A stretch of DNA of 64,000 nt from UBA1783 sp033808805 (GCA_033808805.1 JAPXMY010000005.1:1-64000), one strand, 5' to 3'; shown: positions 24,897-34,155, numbered from the stretch's first letter. The notes: generated by a model not told the origin, from the letters alone. Translations and numbers: made by a program.

Positions 24897-25334
24897 CTAA
24901 ATCTTGACATCGAAGTCTGTTTTACATTTAGGACAGTTGACTGTATGTTTACCTTTTTTGTTTTTAAGTCTTAATGTCTGTTTGCAGTTAGGACAGACTC
25001 TGAAACGATAATCTTTTCGTTCCTTGAATTTTCTTATCTGTAAATTAAACCAACTTTTGAATTTCTTTGAATATTTCAAATAAAGCTGGTTTTCTTTATG
25101 TCTGGCCTGATGGTTTTTAGAAAAAACACGATAAAAACTATAGATTAAGACAGCCAGTGTAAATAGATACAAAAATTTTGGTTTAAAGAAGATTTGTATG
25201 AATAATAAGATATAAACTACAACAGTTAAAAACCTGTAAAGATGGTCAATACCATATCTTCCAGCCAGTATCCTGTGCATAAAGCTGGAAATATTATATC
25301 TAAGTTTTTGTAAATGATATTTAAAATTATCCAT
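24897..25334 (-). CDS. Membrane protein with a C-terminal zinc ribbon
   Basis: A 145-residue protein with two adjoining hydrophobic segments near 32-65, a basic stretch, and a C-terminal zinc ribbon made of CPNCK (about 114) and CPKCK (about 134). AGGAGG precedes the ATG, 15 bp after the DnaJ-like gene. The co-occurrence with a J-domain protein and a DUF5685 protein suggests a small membrane-associated protein-handling unit, but the function is unknown. Confidence 0.7.
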   Translation of the reverse strand: MDNFKYHLQKLRYNISSFMHRILAGRYGIDHLYRFLTVVVYILLFIQIFFKPKFLYLFTLAVLIYSFYRVFSKNHQARHKENQLYLKYSKKFKSWFNLQIRKFKERKDYRFRVCPNCKQTLRLKNKKGKHTVNCPKCKTDFDVKI

Positions 25335-25349
25335 TTGAAATTCCTCCTG

Positions 25350-26018
25350 TTAACAAAAGAAGCAAGGTAAGAAGTAGCAGAATCTTCCCCCACCACAGAA
25401 TACACAGAATAGCTGCATCAAGATATATGATAGACATAATCTGTTATTTGAATAGGGTTGTGAATAACGGGAATAGGAAGTTCTATAACTGCTTCTGTTG
25501 GTTCTGATCTGCTCTCTGGTTTGTTGATAGACGGCATTATCTGGTTCGTATAGACAGGCTTTTTCAATATGTTCTCTAGCGGTAATTGTATTGCCAATAT
25601 TAAATTGAGCTATGGCACTTAGATAATACCATCTGGCATTTTTGACTGGAATATCTTTCAGCACGTTTAGTGCCTGCTGATACTGGCCATTTCTAAGGAA
25701 ATTTTCCGCTACATCATAGTCATCGTAGGAAGTGTTTTGCTGACGACTGAAAAAGTCAGAAAAGTCATAGAAAGTAAAAGGACCATACTGATAGCCGGTA
25801 CGATTATTATAGTTGGCAGACTGTTGCTGATATTGGTAGGCTTTGCCACTTTTTATAGTATCGTAGGCGACATTAATTTCCTTTATTTTTTCCGCCGCAT
25901 ATGGATCATCAGGGTTTAAGTCGGGATGATACTTTTTAGCCAGGGCACGATAGGCCTTATTAATTTCTTCCTCGCTGGCATTTCTGCTGACACCTAAAAT
26001 TTGGTAAGGATCTTTCAT
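25350..26018 (-). CDS. J-domain protein with tetratricopeptide-like helices and Cys-rich tail
   Basis: A 222-residue co-chaperone-like protein. The N-terminal J domain (1-65) has an intact HPD motif in KKYHPDLNPDD, so it can stimulate a DnaK-type ATPase. Residues about 105-170 form TPR-like helices (GQYQQALNVLKDI and similar). The tail is very Cys- and aromatic-rich (CVFCGGG...), as in related Bacillota J proteins, where it may bind metal or membrane. It lacks the zinc-finger and substrate domains of true DnaJ. It overlaps the DUF5685 gene by 4 bp. Confidence 0.8.
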   Translation of the reverse strand: MKDPYQILGVSRNASEEEINKAYRALAKKYHPDLNPDDPYAAEKIKEINVAYDTIKSGKAYQYQQQSANYNNRTGYQYGPFTFYDFSDFFSRQQNTSYDDYDVAENFLRNGQYQQALNVLKDIPVKNARWYYLSAIAQFNIGNTITAREHIEKACLYEPDNAVYQQTREQIRTNRSSYRTSYSRYSQPYSNNRLCLSYILMQLFCVFCGGGRFCYFLPCFFC

Positions 26019-26830
26019 TTTTTCACTTCCTTTGCTTGTCTTTTTTGATGCAACTGATATTGAGACCAGATTCCCGAATAGATAATATTATCCAGTATAT
26101 TCTTATTTTCTCTCAATTGTAATTTACTGTAATAACTATCACAATCATCCATAATCGACAGTAGCATCTCATGATGATCATAGTTTTCTAAAGCGACCAA
26201 TGGATTATAGACTTCTTTTTTTAAATCACGTTTAAAATCAATAACAGCATCAGCTATATAGATAAATTTCCCTAAATGATAGCCACATCCTTTAAGGTAT
26301 TCGTTATTGTTTTCCTTGTCCAATAGACAGGCCATAATATTACCAAAAGCATTGCTTCCCAGATCAGGGTTCAGGATGTTTTCTTTTTCAATTTCACCGA
26401 TATATTCTAAGTTCTCTTTGATAACTGCAGTTTGTATTGGATATTCTTTTTCAACTTCCTCTAAAAACTGCTGAAGTTTATCAGCCTTAATTTTAGCCCT
26501 TATTGAGTTATCATCATTAACATCATCAAGATGTTTATAGTAGCTTAAATAGATATTCATGCTGGCAGCATATTCGGTGTACTTATTGAATACAGCCAGA
26601 TGTTTTTTAATGGGGCGAACAATACATCTTTCTTCAATCGTTTCATTAATTGGATTATATACATCAGTCAGAAGTATTGCTACAAAGGTTAGATCATAGG
26701 TTAAAGTAGAAGCTCCAGTCAGACCATATTTATTTCTGAGCCTGTTGCAAAGACCGCAGTAAAAACTTCGATATTGATTTTTCTCTTCTTTAGTCAAAAT
26801 ATCAATGTTAGCAAGCAAATATCCAAACAT
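26015..26830 (-). CDS. DUF5685-family helical protein
   Basis: A 271-residue, largely helical protein matching DUF5685. Conserved-looking features are FYCGLCNRL near 25, RCIVRP near 70 and the ADAVIDFKRDLKKEVYNPL segment near 203. The last resembles the Asp-rich second helix of prenyl-synthase-like folds, although an enzymatic role is unproven. Paired Cys residues could bind metal. GGAG precedes the ATG. It heads a three-gene operon with the J protein and the zinc-ribbon membrane protein. Confidence 0.7.
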   Translation of the reverse strand: MFGYLLANIDILTKEEKNQYRSFYCGLCNRLRNKYGLTGASTLTYDLTFVAILLTDVYNPINETIEERCIVRPIKKHLAVFNKYTEYAASMNIYLSYYKHLDDVNDDNSIRAKIKADKLQQFLEEVEKEYPIQTAVIKENLEYIGEIEKENILNPDLGSNAFGNIMACLLDKENNNEYLKGCGYHLGKFIYIADAVIDFKRDLKKEVYNPLVALENYDHHEMLLSIMDDCDSYYSKLQLRENKNILDNIIYSGIWSQYQLHQKRQAKEVKK

Positions 26831-26925
26831 ATAACTCCTTTATAAAAGACTTCTTCAACGGTTAAAATATAAAATATTTTTCTTTTCCAGTCAATATTTC
26901 AGCATTATATAACAATTTTTTAAAA

Positions 26926-26956
26926 AAGAGAGAATTGATTCTCTCTAATCTATTAG
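26926..26956 (-). terminator. Terminator after nfu (minus strand)
   Basis: AGAGAGAAT (26937-26945) and ATTCTCTCT (26948-26956) form a stem. On the minus strand a run of six T residues follows. Confidence 0.75.
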
Positions 26957-26996
26957 CATCAATAAAACTAATTTTTATACCTGTTGTCTTTTATCT

Positions 26997-27221
26997 TTAG
27001 ACAAGTACAACATCTTTAACTTCAGAAATTGCATCCATGATATTGGTTTTAATTCCGTTATTAAAGGTAATTCTTCTCATTGGACAATTAGCACAGGCAC
27101 CAGTCATACGAACCTGTACAATTCCGTCAACGTAGTCAACAAATTGCAAATCGCCACCATCATTCTGGATGTATGGTCTGATCTGTTCAATAACATTTTT
27201 AATTTTTTCTACTGTATCCAT
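26997..27221 (-). CDS. nfu: NifU-like iron-sulfur scaffold
   Basis: About 74 residues, equal to the C-terminal domain of NifU. The cluster-ligating pair is in CANCPM (Cys44 and Cys47 by the chosen start). It assembles or carries Fe-S clusters to apoproteins. ATG 27221 shares its A with the stop codon of the upstream gene (TAATG) and has GGAGGTG upstream. Earlier in-frame starts would extend into the neighbour. Confidence 0.88.
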   Translation of the reverse strand: MDTVEKIKNVIEQIRPYIQNDGGDLQFVDYVDGIVQVRMTGACANCPMRRITFNNGIKTNIMDAISEVKDVVLV

Positions 27222-27691
27222 TAGATTGCACCTCCAAACCAAATATAACATATATATGATACAATTAAACCCAGTATAACACCACCGGCAACTTCAAAAT
27301 AAGTATGCCCTAAAACACCTTTCATTTTATCCATATAGATTTTGTCATTTAAAACGATATCTGAACCAAATAAATCTTTTAAATCATCAATAAGTTTTTG
27401 AGTTACTGAAATATTCTTTCCGGCATAAAATCTGACATTGGCTGCATCATAGCAGACAATAACTGAAAAACACAAAGCGATATAGAAGACGTTGGTATCG
27501 AAACCATCCGTCAACCCAATAGCCAGAGTTAAAGCGGAAACCAGCGAGGAATGGCTTGAAGGCATGTCACCACTGGAAAAGACAAGTCTTGGATTCCAAT
27601 CTTTGTGAATCAGATAATGCCCTACAGGCATTAATAGTTGTGCCAGTATGCAGGCTGAGGCAGCGGCGACAGGCACATAAAACTTATTCAT
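27221..27691 (-). CDS. YuiD-like divergent PAP2-family membrane protein
   Basis: A 156-residue membrane protein of the DUF212/YuiD family, distantly related to PAP2 phosphatases. Key segments are GDMPSSHSSLVSAL near 41 and RFYAGKN near 87, with four to five hydrophobic stretches. It may act on a lipid phosphate. It is coupled to nfu by a TAATG junction, although no common pathway is evident. AGGGTGAT precedes the ATG. Confidence 0.8.
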   Translation of the reverse strand: MNKFYVPVAAASACILAQLLMPVGHYLIHKDWNPRLVFSSGDMPSSHSSLVSALTLAIGLTDGFDTNVFYIALCFSVIVCYDAANVRFYAGKNISVTQKLIDDLKDLFGSDIVLNDKIYMDKMKGVLGHTYFEVAGGVILGLIVSYICYIWFGGAI

Positions 27692-27751
27692 ATAATCACC
27701 CTAATCAATTATATTATTTTGTCTGACAAAATACAATTATCAGATTTGATA

Positions 27752-27760
27752 TGGTATAAT
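27752..27760 (+). promoter_or_regulatory. Extended -10 promoter of the S1 protein-pgi unit
   Basis: TGGTATAAT is a perfect extended -10 and lies 16 bp before the ATG at 27777. The leader must be very short, and AGAGG at 27768-27772 is the ribosome site. Confidence 0.6.
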
Positions 27761-27776
27761 GTGATAAGAGGAAAAA

Positions 27777-28127
27777 ATGTATAAAACAGGACAGGTAGTA
27801 CAGGGAACAATCACAGGAATTAAACCTTATGGAGCTTTTGTTAAGGTGGATGAAGAAACCTACGGTTTAATTCATATATCAGAAATTAGTGAGTATTATA
27901 TTGATGATGTTTCATATTTTTTTAGAAAAGGTGAGAAGCTGGTAGTGAAAATAATAGATATTGACAGAAACGGTCAATTAAAGCTGTCATTAAAAGCTAT
28001 TCAAACTAATAGAAAGTATGCTGTTCCAACTAAAAAGGATATTGCTAAAATTGAAAAGATCGGTTTTAAATCCCTGAAAGAAAAACTGCCAGTCTGGATA
28101 GAAGATACATTGAAGGAGAGGTTATGA
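27777..28127 (+). CDS. S1-domain RNA-binding protein (YugI/CvfD-like)
   Basis: A 116-residue protein with one S1 domain (about 1-72; ITGIKPYGAFVKV and GLIHISEIS are diagnostic) plus a short basic C-terminal extension. Homologues such as GSP13/YugI and CvfD bind ribosomes or mRNAs as small translation regulators. It overlaps pgi by 4 bp, an arrangement common in related Bacillota. Confidence 0.85.
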   Translation: MYKTGQVVQGTITGIKPYGAFVKVDEETYGLIHISEISEYYIDDVSYFFRKGEKLVVKIIDIDRNGQLKLSLKAIQTNRKYAVPTKKDIAKIEKIGFKSLKEKLPVWIEDTLKERL

Positions 28128-29398
28128 TTAAATTAGATTATTCACATGCTTTATTAAAAGAGGATATTAATGATTATCAGCCACAGGTTGATGTAATACA
28201 TCAAAGTATCATTAATAGAACTGCTAAGGGAAGCGACTACTTGGGCTGGGTTGACTGGCCAGTTAATTATGACAAAGAAGAGTTCAGACAGGTCAAGGAA
28301 GTAGCTGAAGAAATCAGAGAAAATGCTGATGTGCTCTTAGTATGTGGCATTGGGGGTTCTTATTTAGGGGCAAGAAGTGCTATTGAAATGATGAATGGTT
28401 TATATGCTGGTGATAAGGTTGAAATTATCTATGTTGGAAATACCGTTTCAGCAACCTATATTCAACAGGTATTAGACCATATCAAAGGGAAGAGCGTTTA
28501 TTTAAATGTTATTTCTAAATCAGGTTCAACTACTGAAACAGCAGTGGCTTTTAGAATTTATCAGCAGTATGTTGAAGAAATTTATGGCATTGAAGAAAGT
28601 AAAAAGAGAATTATTGCGACAACCGATAAAAATAAGGGAACTTTAAATAATTTAGCTAAAGTTAAAGGTTATAGAATGTTTGTCATACCTGATGATATTG
28701 GTGGCAGATATTCAGTCTTTACAGCTGTTGGCTTGTTGCCTATTGCTGCAGCAGGTTTGGATATCGATAAATTAATGGCTGGCTGTCAAAAAGCAAGAGA
28801 AGATTTCTCAACCAGTGATTTGAGCAAAAATACAGCTTATCAGTATGCAGTACTGAGAAGAATGATGGAAAAGCAAGGCAAGACCGCAGAGTTTTTTGTT
28901 ACTTACGAACCACATCTGGCAATGATTGCTGAATGGTGGAAACAGCTATATGGTGAATCAGAAGGAAAAGAAGGAAAAGGTATTTTACCTGCTTCTGTAA
29001 ACTTTACAACTGACTTACACTCAATGGGTCAGTTCATTCAGGAAGGTCTAAAATGTTTCTATGAAACAGTATTGATGGTTGAAAATCCACCAGTTGATGT
29101 AGTGTTCCCTGCTTGTAAAGATGATTTGGACAATATGAACTATTTAGCTGGTAAAAATGTTAACTGGGTAAATCAGATGGCCTTTGAAGGGACACTGGCA
29201 GCCCATGTGGAAGAAGGAGAAGTTCCTAACATTGTCCTGTATTTAAAGGATACCAGTGAGTTTAGCTATGGCTATATGATTTACTTCTTCTTTATTGCCT
29301 GTGCAATGACGGTATTAATGCTGGATGTCAATCCTTTCAATCAGCCAGGAGTTGAAGTTTATAAGAAAAATATGTTCAAATTATTAGGGAAAGAGTAA
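28124..29398 (+). CDS. pgi: Glucose-6-phosphate isomerase
   Basis: A 424-residue glycolytic enzyme converting glucose-6-phosphate and fructose-6-phosphate, the short Bacillota form. The sugar-phosphate site (ISKSGSTTET near 130), the VVGIGGS-like GGIGGSYLGAR site (near 77) and the GGRYSVFTAVGLLP motif (near 200) are intact. Its start overlaps the S1 gene (ATGA) with GGAGAGG upstream. Confidence 0.96.
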   Translation: MIKLDYSHALLKEDINDYQPQVDVIHQSIINRTAKGSDYLGWVDWPVNYDKEEFRQVKEVAEEIRENADVLLVCGIGGSYLGARSAIEMMNGLYAGDKVEIIYVGNTVSATYIQQVLDHIKGKSVYLNVISKSGSTTETAVAFRIYQQYVEEIYGIEESKKRIIATTDKNKGTLNNLAKVKGYRMFVIPDDIGGRYSVFTAVGLLPIAAAGLDIDKLMAGCQKAREDFSTSDLSKNTAYQYAVLRRMMEKQGKTAEFFVTYEPHLAMIAEWWKQLYGESEGKEGKGILPASVNFTTDLHSMGQFIQEGLKCFYETVLMVENPPVDVVFPACKDDLDNMNYLAGKNVNWVNQMAFEGTLAAHVEEGEVPNIVLYLKDTSEFSYGYMIYFFFIACAMTVLMLDVNPFNQPGVEVYKKNMFKLLGKE

Positions 29399-29401
29399 TT
29401 T

Positions 29402-30676
29402 GTGTTTAAAGGTTATACCATCTTAAAAGAGCAAAAGGTTAAATATCAGGGATATTTAAAGGAAATAAAACCTTCTTTTAAGATGGTTTTTCCTTTGGCT
29501 ACCAATCAATCGATTAAATCAGTATGTACGGTTAAGCTAAACGATAAAGTAAAAATAGGTTCTTTATTAGGTTATTGTGATGGAGATGTCTATGTTCCTA
29601 TCTACAGCAGTGTTTCAGGAACGGTAGTTGGTTTTGAAACGCTGGAATACTGTACCAATCAATATGTCAGACATGTAGTGGTGGAAAATGATTTTAAAGA
29701 TGAAAAACAGAAGCTTTTTGCACCTTTTGATTTTAATGAATTAGATAGAGAAGAGTTGATAGAAAAAGCTAGAATTTCCGGTCTAGTAGGTTTATCAGGA
29801 GCAGGGTTTGCTCTTTATGGCAAATATTTAAGTAATAGCATTGACACCTTGATTATTAATGGAATTGAGTGTGAAGGATATTTAAGCAGTGATTATGCCA
29901 ATGTTTTAGAAAATGTTGCTGACCTTCTAGAGGGAACACTGATCTTACAAAAAATGTCAAATGCCGATCGTGTAGTAATTGCCTTGAAAGAAACATTGAA
30001 AGATCAGGTAGAGCTGGTTAAAGATAAGATTAATGTCGATAAGAAATACAGTCATATTGAAGTATATGAAAGTGTCGACAACTATCCAGCTGGCTGGGAA
30101 AAGGTTTTAACCAATAGAATAGCTGGACGAGATTTTGATGTCTATACCACCGAATGTGGAGTGATAGTAAATAATGTTTCTACAACTATTGCCATTAATA
30201 AGATTTTTAATACTGGATTGCCGCTGATAGAAAAGATTGTTACTGTTGGCGGTGATGGCATAGCTGAGGGTAAAATCTTCAGAGTAAGAATAGGAACAAT
30301 GGTAAGTGAGCTTGTCAAAGATCTTATAAAATATGATCTTAATGAAGTTGATATCCTGTGTGGTGGATCCTTAATGGGAGCTAAGATGAAAAATGCCGAT
30401 TTTCCAATAGCCAGTCCATATAATGGCATAACTATTTTAAAAAGAAAACATAAAACTGAAAAACCTTGCCAAGACAACTGTACAATCTGTAATGACGGAT
30501 GCTATTTGAAACTGGATGTCTTGAAATTATTGAACCTATGCAGGGACAACAACCTTCAAAAAGCTCAAGAATACAATGTATTACAGTGTATTGAGTGTGG
30601 AATATGTACTTATGAATGTCCTTCTGACATTGATATTAGAGAATATATTCGTAAAGTGAAGGTGCAGCTGCTATGA
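29402..30676 (+). CDS. RnfC-like electron-transfer protein without the rest of the Rnf complex
   Basis: A 424-residue protein resembling RnfC, the NADH-facing subunit of Rnf membrane complexes. An N-terminal barrel-sandwich segment is followed by an NADH/FMN-binding region with GLVGLSGAGFALYGKY near 138 and a SLBB-like part. The C-terminal ferredoxin-like part has only one complete CxxCxxC...CP series (CIECGICTYECP) plus an incomplete CQDNCTICNDGC stretch, so probably fewer clusters than true RnfC. It starts at GTG. No rnfA/B/D/E/G genes are near. It may be an orphan paralogue, like PduS-type proteins. Confidence 0.75.
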   Translation: MFKGYTILKEQKVKYQGYLKEIKPSFKMVFPLATNQSIKSVCTVKLNDKVKIGSLLGYCDGDVYVPIYSSVSGTVVGFETLEYCTNQYVRHVVVENDFKDEKQKLFAPFDFNELDREELIEKARISGLVGLSGAGFALYGKYLSNSIDTLIINGIECEGYLSSDYANVLENVADLLEGTLILQKMSNADRVVIALKETLKDQVELVKDKINVDKKYSHIEVYESVDNYPAGWEKVLTNRIAGRDFDVYTTECGVIVNNVSTTIAINKIFNTGLPLIEKIVTVGGDGIAEGKIFRVRIGTMVSELVKDLIKYDLNEVDILCGGSLMGAKMKNADFPIASPYNGITILKRKHKTEKPCQDNCTICNDGCYLKLDVLKLLNLCRDNNLQKAQEYNVLQCIECGICTYECPSDIDIREYIRKVKVQLL

Positions 30677-31176
30677 AAGTAAATGATAAGAAATACGAAA
30701 TAATAGAACTGTTAGGAAAAGGTAAAAGTGGCTATTCCTATCTGGCAAATTATGAAAATGTTTTTTATACATTAAAGAAGATTCACCATGAACCTTGTGA
30801 GTATTATACTTTCGACAACAAGATAGAAAGTGAGTTAAGAGATTATAGAACACTATCTGATCTTAATATCCTTATGCCAAGACTGATAGAAGTTGATAAA
30901 GAAAAAGAAATCATTATCAAGGAGTTTATTGAAGGTAAAACAGTACTACAGAAAATTACCAATGATGAAGATGTCAGTTTAGAAATAAAGTTGGTTAAAG
31001 AGATAGCTGAACATTTAAAGAAGAATAATATTAATATAGACTATTATCCCAGCAACTTTATTTTATATAATAAACAACTTTATTATGTCGATTATGAATG
31101 TAACAATTATATGCCTCAGTATGATTTTGATAACTGGGGAAGTCAGTACTGGTTTAAGAATAAGGATGCTTTATAA
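30673..31176 (+). CDS. Small protein-kinase-like protein
   Basis: A 167-residue minimal kinase fold. The glycine-rich loop is GKGKSGYSYLA (16-26) and the expected lysine follows in YTLKK. A catalytic-loop-like segment has Asp-Tyr-Tyr-Pro-x-Asn near 118, and YVDYE near 138 replaces the usual DFG. It is half the length of ordinary protein kinases and lacks the C-terminal helices. Similar short kinases occur alone in Bacillota, with unknown substrates. It overlaps the RnfC-like gene by 4 bp, so a role in modifying a neighbour's product is possible but unsupported. Confidence 0.65.
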   Translation: MKVNDKKYEIIELLGKGKSGYSYLANYENVFYTLKKIHHEPCEYYTFDNKIESELRDYRTLSDLNILMPRLIEVDKEKEIIIKEFIEGKTVLQKITNDEDVSLEIKLVKEIAEHLKKNNINIDYYPSNFILYNKQLYYVDYECNNYMPQYDFDNWGSQYWFKNKDAL

Positions 31177-31259
31177 AAAATAATATAGCAACCATACATA
31201 AACAATATGATATAAATTGCTCATATACGTATATAATATATTTGACAGGAGGTGTAATC

Positions 31260-32852
31260 ATGTTTAAAAAATTTAAAGTTTACACGTTAATATTATGGGT
31301 TATTGGCTGGGCTATAGCTTATTATTTCCTTTTACCACCAATCAATCCAACAAATATTGGTTTCTGGATCTTCTTTTTACCAGCGGTTTTTGGGCCGATA
31401 TTTATTGTAATTCAGACAAAAAGTATCAGCAAAGGATTCAAGAAAGGAAAGGCTTTATATCCAACTATCATTGTTGGAGCACTTATTATAGTTTACTTAT
31501 TGGGAACAGTAATCTTTTCTCCAATGTTTTCTTCAAAGATATACAAAAATAGAATACAGGTGACCAATGGTTCATTTATTGAAGACATTCATGAAGTTGA
31601 TTTTAATAATCTTCCACTATTGGATAAAGATTCAGCTCGCAAGGTGGGAGATAGGGTCGTAGGACAAATACCAGAACTGGTATCACAGTTTTCTGTAAGT
31701 GATGAATATTCTTTAATCAATTATAAAAATAAAATTGTTCGAGCTACACCATTGGAACATAATGGATTTTTCAAGTACTTGGCAAACCAGCAAGGTACTG
31801 CAGGATATATCCTGGTTGATTGCACTACCGGAGAAGCTACTTTGGTAAAAACTGAAGATGGCTTAAAGTATTTGCCAAGCGCTTACTTTTTTCACAACCT
31901 GAACAGACATTTGAGATTCAGTTATCCTTTTACAAACTTTGGAGACATTTCATTTGAAGTTGATGAACAGGGTGTTCCTTACTGGATTGTTCAGACTGTA
32001 AGGTATACCTGGGTTAATCTCAAAAAAGAAGTCAGTGGAATTGTTGCGGTAAATGCAATAACTGGTGAAACTCAAAGATATGAAATAGAGAATATCCCAG
32101 TATGGATTGATGAGGTCTTTGATGCTCATCTGGTGATCGAAGAAATAGATTCATGGGGAATGTATCAGAATGGTTATTTAAATAGTATCTTTGCTCAGAA
32201 AAATGTTGTTCAGACAACTGACGGATATACCTATATAACGATGAATGATGATGTTTACATGTATACCGGTATTACTTCAATTTCATCAGATGAGAGCAAT
32301 ATTGGTTTCGTCCTGGTAAATTTAAGGACTCATGAAGCGAGATTTTATGATGTACCAGGTGCAGAAGAGTATAGCGCAATGGATTCAGCAACAGGTCAGG
32401 TTCAAGAGAAACAATACACGACTACTTTTCCACTTTTAATCAATCTGAATGGTCGACCAACATATTTGTTATCTCTAAAAGATGATGCAGGTTTAGTAAA
32501 AATGTATGCTTTTGTAGATGTAATCAACTATCAGAAGGTTTCTGTAACTGATGCTTCTTTAGGTATTAAATATGCGGCTGAACAATATTTGAAAATGATG
32601 GGTATTTCAACGGAAGAACCGCATGAGCTGACAGATGCAACAATCATAGTTAAAAGCTTGAGCAGTGTTGTCGTTGATGGAAATACATATTATTATATTG
32701 TCAGTGATACTGATGAAAGATACAGCATCAAGGTCAGCATTGATTTATCAGTGACTCCATTTATTGAGGTAGGCAACAGTTATCAGGTTGAGTATTATCA
32801 TGATGGTAAAATAAATGTGATAATGTCAATAAAAGAAGAGAGTTTAGAGTAG
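31260..32852 (+). CDS. Large membrane-anchored extracytoplasmic protein of unknown function
   Basis: A 530-residue protein with three N-terminal membrane segments (about 8-28, 34-52, 68-90) and a long outside domain. The domain has repeated motifs of the form W(I)VQTVRYTW, GIVAVNAITGE and GFVLVNLRTHEARFY. These resemble PepSY-like or surface beta folds that display strands with Gly-Glu turns. Family members are common in Bacillota but I cannot name one. The ATG at 31260 follows a perfect AGGAGG, and upstream in-frame starts would lack one. A 16-bp gap to the galactokinase-like gene suggests co-transcription. Confidence 0.7.
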   Translation: MFKKFKVYTLILWVIGWAIAYYFLLPPINPTNIGFWIFFLPAVFGPIFIVIQTKSISKGFKKGKALYPTIIVGALIIVYLLGTVIFSPMFSSKIYKNRIQVTNGSFIEDIHEVDFNNLPLLDKDSARKVGDRVVGQIPELVSQFSVSDEYSLINYKNKIVRATPLEHNGFFKYLANQQGTAGYILVDCTTGEATLVKTEDGLKYLPSAYFFHNLNRHLRFSYPFTNFGDISFEVDEQGVPYWIVQTVRYTWVNLKKEVSGIVAVNAITGETQRYEIENIPVWIDEVFDAHLVIEEIDSWGMYQNGYLNSIFAQKNVVQTTDGYTYITMNDDVYMYTGITSISSDESNIGFVLVNLRTHEARFYDVPGAEEYSAMDSATGQVQEKQYTTTFPLLINLNGRPTYLLSLKDDAGLVKMYAFVDVINYQKVSVTDASLGIKYAAEQYLKMMGISTEEPHELTDATIIVKSLSSVVVDGNTYYYIVSDTDERYSIKVSIDLSVTPFIEVGNSYQVEYYHDGKINVIMSIKEESLE

Positions 32853-32868
32853 AACAGGAGGATTATTT

Positions 32869-34146
32869 ATGAAGTCTAGTATATTGAAACAGAGAATACA
32901 GGATGGTAGATTTGATGAAATCTTTATTGATCTGTATCAGGATAAATCTCAACTGGAATATCAAAGGAATAGATATATCAAGGCCATAGAAAGATTTGAA
33001 AAGCTGTATGGTGAGGATGATGTCAGTCTGTTTTCTGTTCCAGGCAGAAGTGAAGTTTCTGGCAATCACACCGACCATCAGAATGGCAAGGTATTAGCCT
33101 GTGCTGTAAATATTGATATAATTGCTGTTGCTGCCCCTAATCGAAGTAGTTTTGTCAATATTACCAGTGATAACCGCAGGTGCAATGGTGTGTCAGTTGT
33201 TGATTTAGAAAAAAAAGAAGAAGAAAAAAGATCGACAAGATCGCTGGTCAAAGGGGTTTTAAAAAGACTTGATGATGAGTTATTTCGTGTTGATGGTTTT
33301 AATGCATTTATGACCAGTGATGTGGCTGTCGGTTCAGGACTCAGTTCCAGTGCCGCCTTTGAAACAATGGTAGGCTATATTGCTTCAGGTTTATTTAATA
33401 AGGGTGCTATTGATCCAGTTATTATTGCCAAGGCAGGGCAGTTTGCGGAAAATGTCTATTTTGGTAAACCTAGCGGGCTGATGGACCAGGTGGCCTGTTC
33501 TGTTGGAAATCTGATCAATATTGATTTTGAAGATAACGAAAATCCAAAGGTTAAGAAGGTTGAAGCAGATTTTTCTAAATCAGGCTATAGTCTCTGTATT
33601 GTTGATTCAAAGGGATCTCATGCTCATCTGACTGATGATTATGCAGCTATTCCTTATGAAATGAGAAGTGTCTGTGAGGTTTTGGGAAAGACACTGGTAA
33701 GAGAGATAGATACTGAAGAAATATTAAGTAATATTGATGAGATCAGAGAAAAATGCGGTGATAGAGCTCTGATCAGAGCTTTACATGTTATCTATGAAAA
33801 CGAAAGAGTAGACAAAGCTGTCAAGGCTTTAGAAGCTGATGATTTCAATGAATTTTTAGAAGTTATCAGACAATCAGGAAATTCATCATTTAAATATTTA
33901 CAAAATGTATATTCCAACCATGATGTAAAAGACCAGTCGTTATCAGTTGCCCTAATGTATTCAGAAAATATTTTAGGTGATAATGGTGTCTGTAGAGTTC
34001 ATGGCGGAGGATTTGCTGGAACAATCCAGGCATTTGTAAAAGATGAATTTGTAGAAGAGTATAAAAAAGAAATAGAAAAAGTATTTGGTGAAGATTGTTG
34101 TCATATTTTGAAAGTTAGAAAATATGGCGGCAGACAATTAGTATAG
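32869..34146 (+). CDS. Galactokinase-family GHMP kinase
   Basis: A 425-residue GHMP kinase of galactokinase type. Motif 1 is PGRSEVSGNHTDHQNG (about 65), where typical galactokinases have GEHTDY. So the Glu and Tyr that contact galactose are Asn and His here. Motif 2, VGSGLSSSAAFE (about 156), and motif 3, VHGGGFAGTIQAF (about 380), are intact. Kinase activity on a sugar is likely, but the substrate may not be galactose. No galT or galE is nearby. AGGAGG precedes the ATG. Confidence 0.8.
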   Translation: MKSSILKQRIQDGRFDEIFIDLYQDKSQLEYQRNRYIKAIERFEKLYGEDDVSLFSVPGRSEVSGNHTDHQNGKVLACAVNIDIIAVAAPNRSSFVNITSDNRRCNGVSVVDLEKKEEEKRSTRSLVKGVLKRLDDELFRVDGFNAFMTSDVAVGSGLSSSAAFETMVGYIASGLFNKGAIDPVIIAKAGQFAENVYFGKPSGLMDQVACSVGNLINIDFEDNENPKVKKVEADFSKSGYSLCIVDSKGSHAHLTDDYAAIPYEMRSVCEVLGKTLVREIDTEEILSNIDEIREKCGDRALIRALHVIYENERVDKAVKALEADDFNEFLEVIRQSGNSSFKYLQNVYSNHDVKDQSLSVALMYSENILGDNGVCRVHGGGFAGTIQAFVKDEFVEEYKKEIEKVFGEDCCHILKVRKYGGRQLV

Positions 34147-34155
34147 AGGTGGATA

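Noticed and set aside
25350..25460. Frameshift in the J-domain gene, judged from its odd Cys-rich end
   Set aside because: Related J proteins of Bacillota also end in Cys-rich, aromatic tails, and the stop and the next gene's ribosome site are well placed.
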